Shown here: positions 1 through 5,816 of the stretch, piece after piece
How the letters are laid out: each line of letters starts with the position of its first letter
Numbering within the stretch: the stretch's first letter is position 1
Source of the DNA: Gammaproteobacteria bacterium
Lineage (GTDB): Bacteria; Pseudomonadota; Gammaproteobacteria; UBA9214
Length of the DNA stretch: 5,816 bases
Direction of reading: 5' to 3'
Assembly (NCBI GenBank): GCA_020027635.1
Contig: JAHKKL010000182.1
Coordinates: forward strand, 1-5,816
The notes under the pieces: model-generated
Database searches by the model: none
Seen by the model: only the letters and a program-made list of their open reading frames with translations
Told to the model about the DNA's origin: nothing
Position numbers and translations under genes: made by a program

Positions 1-1430
1 CAAACCGTGGATATAGACCTCCCGGAAAGGGACATCTCCCATGAATTTCAGTCCCATCATGATCATGCGTGCGACCCAGAAGAAAATGATGTCGAAGCCT
101 GTCACCAGCACGCTGGTCGGATAGAACGTCCTCAGGGTATCGGTCTCTTCCGGCCACCCCAGGGTGCTGAACGGCCACAGCGCGGAGGAGAACCAGGTAT
201 CCAGTACGTCCTCGTCCTGCCGGAGTGTGACAGCCTCGCTCAACGAATGCCTGTCGCGCACCTCGTTCTCGGAACGGCCGACATAGGTATTGCCTGCCGC
301 ATCATACCAGGCCGGTATGCGATGGCCCCACCAGATCTGGCGCGAGATGCACCAGTCCTGGATATTGCGCATCCATTCGAAATAGGTGTTCTTCCACCGG
401 AGCGGTCGCCGCGCGGGATCATCAGCCGGTGATCCTCAATCTTCTCGATCAACCCCTCGCTTTCAAGATCTGCCACGATCCTCTGACGCGCGGCATAACG
501 ATCCAGCCCCTGATATTTCTCCGGCGCATTCTCGTTAATGCAGGCATCCACCGTGAAGATATTGATCATGGGCAGGCCATGGCGTTTGCCGACCTCGTAG
601 TCATTGAAATCATGTGCCGGAGTTATCTTCACGCATCCGGTGCCGAATTCCGGGTCGACGTACTCGTCGGCAATGATCGGGATCTCTCTATTCGTGAGCG
701 GCAGGCGGACGGCCTTCCCTGCCAGGTGGCGATAACGTGCGTCTTCGGGGTGGACGGCGACAGCCGTGTCGCCCAGCATGGTTTCCGGCCGTGTCGTTGC
801 GACGATCAGGTGACCGGAACCGTCGGCGATCGGATAGCGCATATGCCACATGTGACCGGCCTCTTCCTCGGAGACGACTTCGAGGTCCGAGACAGCGGTA
901 TGCAGAATCGGGTCCCAGTTCACCAGGCGCTGGCCGCGGTAGACCAGTCCCTCTTCATAAAGGCGGACGAAGGTTTCCTTCACGGCCAGGGACAGGCCCG
1001 TGTCCATGGTGAAGCGCTCACGGCTCCAGTCCACCGAGGAGCCCATGCGGCGCAGCTGCCGGGTGATGGTGCCTCCGGACTTGTGTTTCCACTCCCAGAT
1101 GCGCTCGATGAAGGTCTCCCGCCCGAGATCATGGCGGGTCTTGTTATCCATGTTGATCTGGCGTTCCACCACCATCTGTGTAGCGATACCCGCATGGTCG
1201 GTTCCCGGCTGCCATAGCGTGTTGTCGCCGCGCATGCGGTGATAGCGGGTGAGGGCGTCCATCAACGTGTCCTGGAACGCATGCCCCATATGCAGGCTGC
1301 CCGTGACATTGGGTGGCGGGATCATGATGCAGTAGGGTTCACCCTTGCCGGAGGGCGCGAAACAGCCTTCCTGCTCCCAGGTCTCATACCAGCGCTGCTC
1401 GATGGCCTGCGGGTTATAGGTTTTTTCCAT
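1..1430 (-). CDS. valS: Valyl-tRNA synthetase, 5' half, interrupted by an out-of-frame deletion
   Basis: This class I aminoacyl-tRNA synthetase charges tRNA-Val with valine in the cytoplasm and edits misactivated threonine. The ATG at 1428-1430 gives a usual ValS N-terminus (MEKTYNPQAIEQRWYE). Visible landmarks are the class I signature HMGH at residues 47-50 after PPPNVTGSL, the GTDHAGIATQ segment at 76-85, NWDP at 171-174, and the editing-domain motif TTRPETMLGD at 212-221 with a later GCVKITPAHDFNDYEVG block. The frame is good to GDRS, residue 344. From position 396 down to 1 ValS sequence continues in another frame: WKNTYFEWM, then DWCISRQIWWGHRIPAWYD, DEDVLDTWFSSALWPFSTLGW and GFDIIFFWVARMIMM. 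About 35-40 residues expected between these parts, including the EPMLTDQW region, are absent. As written, translation runs to a stop at 240-242 with a meaningless tail of about 50 residues. The KMSKS motif and the anticodon-binding domain lie beyond the left edge. I175 replaces a lysine often found in NWDPK. The family assignment is very sure; whether the gene is truly broken is not. Confidence 0.95.
390..402 (-). other. Deletion/frameshift junction inside valS
   Basis: Reading the minus strand, the upstream frame ends with the codons for GDRS and then GG. From 396 the next frame begins with TGG AAG AAC (W K N). The two frames meet within GGTGG (398-394). ValS proteins normally carry a conserved stretch of about 35-40 residues here, leading from the editing domain back into the catalytic core. 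The missing length is therefore about 105-120 bases and not a multiple of three. Single-base slippage could not explain it, because conserved residues are absent and not merely shifted. Confidence 0.85.
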
Positions 1431-1450
1431 CCGGGATTTTGCCTGAAAGA

Positions 1451-1463
1451 ATCGGCCGCCGAT
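1451..1463. repeat. Perfect 13-base palindrome upstream of valS
   Basis: ATCGGC-C-GCCGAT has two perfect 6-base arms around one central base. It lies 21 bases upstream of the valS start and just downstream of a possible -10 element. The single-base centre is too tight for a full RNA hairpin, so a DNA-binding operator-like site is more natural. A chance palindrome in GC-rich DNA is also possible. No regulator can be named. Confidence 0.35.
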
Positions 1464-1502
1464 GGCCAGCGCCGAAGATTATACATTACGGGCAGGCTGG
1501 CC
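1464..1502. repeat. 7-base inverted repeat flanking the possible valS -10 box
   Basis: GGCCAGC at 1464-1470 and its exact complement GCTGGCC at 1496-1502 are separated by 25 bases that contain the TATAAT on the minus strand. The left arm directly abuts the palindrome at 1451-1463. The pair could be an operator, an RNA stem in transcripts reading through from the upstream gene, or chance. No T-run follows on the minus strand that would make it a convincing terminator. Confidence 0.25.
1478..1483 (-). promoter_or_regulatory. Possible -10 element of a valS promoter
   Basis: The minus strand reads TATAAT, a perfect sigma-70 -10 consensus, 47 bases upstream of the valS start. It sits in the only sizeable gap (79 bases) of the minus-strand block. 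No recognisable TTGACA-like -35 is found at 16-18 bases spacing, and there is no TGn extension. It may be a weak or activator-dependent promoter, or chance. It would let valS be transcribed apart from pepA and holC. Confidence 0.3.
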
Positions 1503-1509
1503 GAGGCTC

Positions 1510-1887
1510 TTACCTGCTCCCGGGATTGGTTTCCTCCAGGATGCGGGCGAGGATATCCGGAATTACGGACTCGAGCTGCTGTCGAATCTCGTCATAGGCG
1601 TTGTTGCCCGCCTCGTCCATGGCACTGGTGATGGCCTGTTCTATGACGGGGCGTATGGAGCGGTCAATGTGCTGGTAGATATTCAGCGACAATTCCGCGG
1701 CGAACTCATCCAGTGCCTTTCGCAAGGTCTGATTACCCAGCAGTTCCCGGGCGATGGTTTCCACCGACATGCCGGACAACCGCGCCGCCGGCTGCCGGTC
1801 ATTCCCGCTCCCGGCTTCTGGATGAACGACGTTTCTCAGGATGGGAATGCCATCCTCGTCCACAAGCAGTTCTTCGTGTGATGTCAT
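1510..1887 (-). CDS. Hypothetical 125-residue acidic helical protein between holC and valS
   Basis: I do not recognise this protein well enough to name a function. It has an acidic N-terminal tail (residues about 1-17) with the short motif DGIPILRNVV. A linker rich in G, S, P and R follows (about 22-38), then a largely helical C-terminal part (about 40-120) with regularly spaced hydrophobic residues, for example SVETIARELL and IRPVIEQAITSAMDE. There is no signal peptide, membrane segment or cysteine. Short acidic tails with an IPxLxxVV-like motif occur in other proteobacterial proteins of unknown function; that is recollection, not a search result. The start lies 4 bases after the holC stop, so translational coupling to holC is likely. 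The stop is TAA at 1510-1512. Codon use resembles its neighbours and the helix pattern looks like a real protein, so I judge the gene genuine. Confidence 0.8.
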   Translation of the reverse strand: MTSHEELLVDEDGIPILRNVVHPEAGSGNDRQPAARLSGMSVETIARELLGNQTLRKALDEFAAELSLNIYQHIDRSIRPVIEQAITSAMDEAGNNAYDEIRQQLESVIPDILARILEETNPGSR

Positions 1888-1891
1888 CAGC

Positions 1892-2323
1892 CTAACTGAT
1901 CTCGTGAGTATTCAAAGTGTAACCACGATCCTTGTAGAAGCGGTACCGGTCCCGAGCCTCGGCGCGCTGCGCGTCATTGCCACCGACCAGTTCGACGACC
2001 CGGTTGTAGCGGCTGAAGTAGGGCGGGACGTCGTTCGAGAGGTTGATCAGTACGTCATGGCTGTTCCCCGGTTCCCTGTTGTGACCCAGCAGGACAGGCG
2101 ATTCACCGCGATCTTCCCCATTACCAACAACAGCATGCGGCAGGAAGCTGCCGGCCCGGAACGTCCACAGCAGGTCATCCAGCTGCAGCAGCTGCACAGC
2201 CGATTCCGTGTTGATATAGACCTGATGTCCCTGCTGAACGGCTTTTTCCGTCAGCCGGCAGGCAAACAGGGCGCGCGCGTTTTCCCCGTTGTCCTTGAGT
2301 ATGTAAAAGTCTACTCGGGTCAT
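1892..2323 (-). CDS. holC: DNA polymerase III chi subunit
   Basis: HolC (chi) belongs to the clamp-loader complex of the replicative polymerase. It pairs with psi (HolD) and binds the C-terminal tail of single-stranded DNA-binding protein. The product has 143 residues, close to the 147 of E. coli. Family landmarks are the N-terminal strand TRVDFYIL, an ACRLTEKAVQQGHQVYI helix-strand unit (about 21-37), the LLWTF...SFLPHAV segment (about 51-65), the strand DVLINLS (about 90-96) and the C-terminal end YKDRGYTLNTHEI. The gene appears full length. It starts 12 bases after the pepA stop and ends 4 bases before the next gene, which supports co-transcription. The bases before its ATG contain no strong Shine-Dalgarno sequence, so its translation may depend on ribosomes finishing pepA (inference). 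PepA-holC-valS proximity is common in Gammaproteobacteria. Confidence 0.93.
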   Translation of the reverse strand: MTRVDFYILKDNGENARALFACRLTEKAVQQGHQVYINTESAVQLLQLDDLLWTFRAGSFLPHAVVGNGEDRGESPVLLGHNREPGNSHDVLINLSNDVPPYFSRYNRVVELVGGNDAQRAEARDRYRFYKDRGYTLNTHEIS

Positions 2324-2335
2324 CGCCGGGTATTG

Positions 2336-3835
2336 CTAATCGTTGCGTGGACACCGGTCGAGCAGGAACTGCGTCAGTAGCGGAACCGGGCGTCCGGTCG
2401 CCCCTTTCTCCTTGCCCTGTTTCCAGGCGACGCCGGCGATATCCAGATGCGCCCAGCGATAATCAGCGGCAAACCGTGACAGAAAGCAGGCCGCGGTAAT
2501 GGTGCCGGCTTCGCGTCCGCCGACGTTGGCCATGTCGGCGAAGTTGCTGTCGAGCTGCGGCTGGTAATCATCCCATAGCGGCAACGCCCAGGCGCGGTCG
2601 CCGGCGTACTCGCCGGCGGCGAGCAGTTGCCGTGAAAGCTCATCATCATTTCCCAGCAGGCCGGCGGCGTGGCTGCCCAGCGCAATGACACAGGCGCCGG
2701 TGAGGGTGGCGATATCCACGACGACTTCCGGGTCAAACTTCTTGCAGTAGCTCAGGGCATCGCACAGGATCAGGCGACCCTCGGCATCGGTGTTCAGCAC
2801 CTCGATGGTCTGGCCGGACATGCTCGTCACGATGTCCCCCGGTTTGCTTGCATTGCCGTCAGGCAGGTTCTCGGTCGTCGGTATAATGCCAACGACATTA
2901 AGCGACAGGCGCAGCTCGGCGCAGGCCTTGAGAGCGCCCAGTACGCTGGCGGCGCCGCACATGTCGAATTTCATTTCATCCATGGCCTGGGCCGGCTTGA
3001 TGGAGATGCCGCCGGAATCGAAGGTGACGCCCTTGCCGATCAGCACCACCGGCTTCCCGCCTTTGGCCCCGCCGCGGTATTCCATACAGATCAGCCGGGC
3101 CGGCTCCCTGCTGCCGCGCGCGACGGAGAGCAGGGCGCCCATGCCGAGTTTCTTCATGGCAGCTTCATCCAGCACGGTTACCTTGATATTAGTGTGTTCC
3201 TTGCCGAGTTTCTCCGCCTGTTCCGCGAGATAGGAAGGGGTGCAGATATTGGCGGGCAGGTCGCCCAGCGTGCGTGCCAGTTCCACCCCCGCACTGATCG
3301 CCATGCCGTCCCGGATAGCCTTGTGTGCCGCCGCGGCGTCGCTGACAGCAGGGGCGTTGACGGCCATGGTGCGCAAATGCCGGCCCGTCTTGTCCTTCTC
3401 GCTCTTCAACTCTCCCGTGGTATACATCGTGCCGAGGGTTGATTCCACCAGTCGGCGAACTTTCCAGTAGGTATCCCGGCCCTTGAGATCCAGTTCCGCC
3501 AGGTAGCTTGCCGCGTCCTTCGCACCGGAACCGTTCAGGGCGTTGGCGGCATTAACGACGGCTTCTCGGTAGCGCTTGTCATTGAAATCGGCCTGCTTGC
3601 CGCAGCCCACCAGCAGCACGCGTTCGCAGCCGGCGCCGCGCGGAAAGTGCACGAGTGCGGTCTGCCCGCACTTTCCATCCAGGTCGCCGAGCTTCATCAG
3701 ATCCGTCAGCATCCCGTGCGTGGTCTTGTCAAAGTCGCTGGCGGCCTCCGAAAGCCGGCGTCGTTCAAAAACACCCAGGACCACACATCCGGTCTTGATT
3801 TCGCCTGGCTTCTCGCTCTTGACGGTAAATCTCAT
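2336..3835 (-). CDS. pepA: Leucyl aminopeptidase (M17 family), complete
   Basis: This cytosolic two-metal aminopeptidase removes N-terminal residues from peptides. In E. coli the same protein also binds DNA, in carAB control and in Xer recombination at cer. The chosen ATG at 3833-3835 gives 499 residues (E. coli 503) beginning MRFTVKSEKP, like other PepA N-termini, and has AGGAG six bases upstream. Expected metal ligands are K268, D273, D291, D350 and E352, with catalytic K280 and R354. They sit in the blocks GKGVTFDSGGISIKP (267-281), MKFDMCGAASVLGA (288-301) and the M17 signature NTDAEGRL (348-355). The N-terminal regulatory domain spans about 1-165 and the catalytic domain the rest. All active-site residues are present and no frameshift is seen. 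It is the first gene of the minus-strand block and divergent from lptF. Whether this homolog binds DNA cannot be seen. Confidence 0.97.
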   Translation of the reverse strand: MRFTVKSEKPGEIKTGCVVLGVFERRRLSEAASDFDKTTHGMLTDLMKLGDLDGKCGQTALVHFPRGAGCERVLLVGCGKQADFNDKRYREAVVNAANALNGSGAKDAASYLAELDLKGRDTYWKVRRLVESTLGTMYTTGELKSEKDKTGRHLRTMAVNAPAVSDAAAAHKAIRDGMAISAGVELARTLGDLPANICTPSYLAEQAEKLGKEHTNIKVTVLDEAAMKKLGMGALLSVARGSREPARLICMEYRGGAKGGKPVVLIGKGVTFDSGGISIKPAQAMDEMKFDMCGAASVLGALKACAELRLSLNVVGIIPTTENLPDGNASKPGDIVTSMSGQTIEVLNTDAEGRLILCDALSYCKKFDPEVVVDIATLTGACVIALGSHAAGLLGNDDELSRQLLAAGEYAGDRAWALPLWDDYQPQLDSNFADMANVGGREAGTITAACFLSRFAADYRWAHLDIAGVAWKQGKEKGATGRPVPLLTQFLLDRCPRND

Positions 3836-3972
3836 GACATGCTCCTGTTGCGTGGTAGTCATTGCGGTCCGCGGGTCTGGTGGTATACGGTAGCCGCGTT
3901 CGAACCGTCGTCAGGAAAAGCGCAAAGTGTACTGGAAGCAGGCATGATTTTCATGTGTCAGGCAAATCTCCC
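3836..3972. promoter_or_regulatory. Divergent pepA / lptF intergenic region
   Basis: These 137 bases separate two divergent genes, so promoters for both should lie here. For pepA the best minus-strand candidate I found is ATGAAA (3949-3954) and TACACT (3926-3931) with 17 bases between them. Each hexamer matches the sigma-70 consensus at four of six positions, which is weak. For lptF no convincing pair was found. A 5-base inverted repeat, CATGA-TTT-TCATG, lies at 3943-3955 next to the lptF start, and a GTATAC palindrome at 3883-3888. Either could be chance. Confidence 0.4.
3842..3846 (-). promoter_or_regulatory. Shine-Dalgarno sequence that sets the pepA start
   Basis: The minus strand reads AGGAG, then six bases, then ATG at 3835. 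This strong site favours the start at 3835 over an in-frame ATG at 3862, which would add nine unconserved residues (MTTTQQEHV) and has no comparable ribosome binding site. Confidence 0.8.
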
Positions 3973-4986
3973 ATGGTAAGCATCATCGACCGCTACCTGA
4001 TCAGGGAAATCCTGCTTGGCTGGCTCGCGATCACGCTGGTTTTGTGGCTGATCATGATCAGCCATCGCATGGTGGGCTACCTGGCCCAGGCGGCGACCGG
4101 GGAATTACCGGGTGATGTGATTTTCGTCCTGCTGGGGGTGAAAACGCTCTGGCTGCTCGCCTATGTCATGCCGTTTTCACTGGCGCTGGGTGTTGTTACC
4201 GGTCTGGGAAGACTCTATCGTGACAACGAAATGACGGTGCTGTCTGCCTGCGGGGTTGGACCGGGAGGCATCTATCCCCCGCTGCTGGGCATGGCGGCCG
4301 TGGTTGCCATCATACTGGGCTGGATGGCGCTCTATTTCATTCCCGGGGTCGTGGCCTACGGTGAACGCATCACGCAGCGCGCGGAACAGCAGGCTGATGT
4401 CTCGCTGCTCGGCGCTGGCCGTTTCAACGTGCTTCACGGCGGCCAGATCTCCTTTTATGCCGAGCAGCTGTCGGATGACAAACAACGCATGGAAAACCTG
4501 TTCGTCTATGTCTACGACAGCAAGAACCGGGACAAACTTCCGCAGGTGATCTCGGCGGCCAGCGCCTACCGCATGAGGGACAGGGACAGCGGCGATGATT
4601 ACCTGGTATTCGTCGATGGTTACCGTTATGAAGGCAGACCGGGCGAACTCGGCTACCGGATCATGAGGTTTGACCAGCAGGGCGTGCGGGTTGAACTCCC
4701 CGGCAAGGCAACTCCCTCGTCCAAGCGCAGCGCGATCCCGACGGCCGAGCTGCAGGCATCGAGTGACCTCAAGGAAATAGTCGAGTTGCAGTGGCGCCTG
4801 TCCGTCCCGCTGTCGGTCATGGTACTGGTGTTTCTCGCCGTACCGTTGAGCCGCATGTCGCCCCGCAAGGGACGCTACGGGGGGCTGGTCATGCCGGTGC
4901 TGGTGTTCGTGATCTATTTCAACCTGATGGGGACCGCTACATCGCACTCGCCATGGTCAAGGGGACCGGCATCGCCCTGCTGGTGA
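3973..4986 (+). CDS. lptF: LPS export permease LptF, C-terminal end lost
   Basis: LptF pairs with LptG and the ATPase LptB in the inner-membrane complex that extracts lipopolysaccharide and passes it to LptC and the periplasmic bridge. The ATG at 3973 gives MVSIIDRYLIREILLGW, a typical LptF beginning. Membrane segments are visible at about 13-30, 48-72, 103-122, 276-293 and 303-318. A periplasmic beta-rich domain (about 126-265) includes GRFNVLHGGQISFYAEQ. The loop SPRKGRYGGL after the fourth segment is typical of the family. LptF sequence is clear to YFNLMG (residue 320, base 4932). The final 17 residues come from reading lptG bases in the wrong frame to a TGA at 4984-4986. The sixth membrane segment and tail, about 40 residues, are missing. 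The upstream AGG is 10 bases from the ATG, a weak ribosome binding site. If the loss is an assembly error, the true gene is intact. Confidence 0.93.
   Translation: MVSIIDRYLIREILLGWLAITLVLWLIMISHRMVGYLAQAATGELPGDVIFVLLGVKTLWLLAYVMPFSLALGVVTGLGRLYRDNEMTVLSACGVGPGGIYPPLLGMAAVVAIILGWMALYFIPGVVAYGERITQRAEQQADVSLLGAGRFNVLHGGQISFYAEQLSDDKQRMENLFVYVYDSKNRDKLPQVISAASAYRMRDRDSGDDYLVFVDGYRYEGRPGELGYRIMRFDQQGVRVELPGKATPSSKRSAIPTAELQASSDLKEIVELQWRLSVPLSVMVLVFLAVPLSRMSPRKGRYGGLVMPVLVFVIYFNLMGTATSHSPWSRGPASPCW
4925..4940 (+). other. Deletion junction fusing the lptF end to the lptG beginning
   Basis: The lptF frame gives N-L-M-G up to 4932. One frame over, from 4932, the DNA reads D-R-Y-I-A-L-A, the usual near-N-terminal sequence of LptG. 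The last part of lptF, its stop, and the start codon, first few codons and ribosome binding site of lptG are all absent. I estimate that roughly 120-160 bases are lost, judging from normal LptF and LptG lengths. The join lies in the G-rich ATGGGGACCG. Confidence 0.85.
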
Positions 4987-5816
4987 TCATGGGACTCAAC
5001 GTGTTTTTCTCCATCATCGAGGAAATCGATGAACTCGGCGAGGGCAGTTACAGTATCGCCAAGATGCTGCAGTATGTCGCCCTCACCCTGCCGAGGGGTA
5101 TTTACGAGTTGTTCCCCACGGCCGCGCTGATCGGTGGGCTGACGGGCATGGGTGCGCTGGCCGTGAACGGCGAGCTGGTGGCGATGCGGGCCGGTGGATT
5201 GTCGGTATGGCGCATCGTACGCTCCGTCCTGCAGGCCGGCTTGGTGCTGCTGGTGGTCGTCATTGCCCTGGGAGAGGGCCTTGCCCCTGTCGCCGAGCAA
5301 TACGCACAGCGCCTGCGCGCCGGTGCGCTGGAAAAACGCGTCAGCTTCATGGGTCGGGAAGGCGTCTGGGTGCGCGATGAATTGCGATACATCTACATCA
5401 ACAAGATATTCGATAACGATACCCTGGCCGATGTCAGCGTCTTCGAGTTCGACCGGGGCCGGCAGCTGATATCGTCAATGCATGCCGATACGGCGGCTTA
5501 TCAGGGAGGGGAATGGGTATTGCACAACATGCGGCAGACCCTGTTCACGGACGACAGTGTCAGGACGCGTGCGGAAGAAACCTTCACTGTGCCGGCCCTG
5601 TTGACGCCCGAGCTGATCAATATCGTCGTGCTCAAGCCGGAAAACATGTCGGTGCAGGACATCAGGCAGTTTCTTGGCTACCTGGAAACGAACGGCCTGG
5701 AGACGCGGCAGTACCGTTATGCCCTGTACAGCCGTTTCGTAACGCCGGTTTCCGTGTTGCTGATGCTGTTCATTTCCGTGCCGTTTGTATTCGGGTCGCT
5801 GCGTTCGACGGGAACG
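4932..5816 (+). CDS. lptG: LPS export permease LptG, both ends missing
   Basis: LptG is the partner of LptF in the LptB2FG exporter. The open frame from 4932 to the right edge encodes 295 residues starting DRYIALAMVKGTG, so perhaps 4-8 N-terminal residues are lost to the junction and about 60 C-terminal residues lie beyond the window. Membrane segments lie at about 9-28 (GTGIALLVIMGLNVFFS), 55-75 (GIYELFPTAALIGGLTGMGAL) and 96-115 (VLQAGLVLLVVVIALGEG). The periplasmic domain follows at about 118-250, with GVWVRDELRYIYINKI and a strand-rich stretch to NIVVLKPENMS. A fourth segment near the end runs FVTPVSVLLMLFISVPFVFG. The ELVAMRAGGLS motif of the coupling helix that contacts LptB is present at about 81-91. 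The first ATG in this frame, at 4953-4955, falls inside the first conserved segment and is unlikely to be the natural start. No stop is seen in the window. Confidence 0.93.

Noticed and set aside
240..396. Programmed ribosomal frameshift in valS
   Set aside because: No slippery sequence is evident at the join, and a frameshift would not account for the absent block of about 35-40 conserved residues.
429..1217. 262-residue plus-strand open frame opposite valS
   Set aside because: It is antisense to clear ValS coding sequence. The long antisense frame is typical of high-GC codon use, and its translation shows no recognisable domain.
1431..1509. Rho-independent terminator or T-box leader before valS
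   Set aside because: No stable GC stem followed by a T-run is seen on the minus strand. The gap is too short for a T-box, which is also not expected in Gammaproteobacteria.
2669..3442. 257-residue plus-strand open frame opposite pepA
   Set aside because: It lies fully inside the catalytic region of a complete, conserved pepA on the other strand. It has no start signal or domain of its own that I can see.
4177..4947. 256-residue minus-strand open frame opposite lptF
   Set aside because: It is a shadow of lptF, rich in H, Q, R and D, as antisense of membrane-protein codons tends to be, and has no recognisable family.
3973..5816. A natural LptF-LptG fusion protein
   Set aside because: The two parts are in different reading frames and a stop at 4984-4986 ends the LptF frame. 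Residues of both proteins are missing at the join, so this is loss and not fusion.

Overview
The window looks like chromosomal core-genome DNA from a gammaproteobacterium of fairly high GC. That assignment is an inference from protein similarity recalled from memory and from gene order. A minus-strand block pepA - holC - small hypothetical gene - valS is transcribed divergently from a plus-strand block lptF - lptG, an arrangement familiar from many Gammaproteobacteria. I see no mobile element, CRISPR array, tRNA, rRNA or phage gene.

Layout: positions 1-1430 (minus) hold the 5' half of valS, valyl-tRNA synthetase, which runs off the left edge. Positions 1431-1509 are a 79-base gap with a possible valS promoter and two small inverted repeats. 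Positions 1510-1887 (minus) hold an unrecognised 125-residue acidic, helical protein. Positions 1892-2323 (minus) are holC, the chi subunit of DNA polymerase III. Positions 2336-3835 (minus) are a complete pepA, a leucyl aminopeptidase. Positions 3836-3972 are the divergent intergenic region. LptF starts at 3973 (plus), and lptG follows from about 4932 to the right edge. LptF and LptG are the two inner-membrane permease subunits of the LptB2FG lipopolysaccharide exporter. The minus-strand genes lie 12, 4 and 79 bases apart and probably form an operon.

The most striking observation is that two essential loci are damaged in the same way. In valS about 35-40 expected residues are missing and the frame changes at about position 396. 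At about position 4931 the C-terminal end of lptF and the first codons of lptG are missing, so the two genes run into each other in different frames. PepA, HolC and the small hypothetical protein show no such damage. Because ValS and LptF/LptG are normally indispensable, two short assembly or sequencing deletions are more likely than two real mutations, but the sequence alone cannot decide. I found no new biological system here. The least understood parts are the small protein between holC and valS and the palindromic region upstream of valS.
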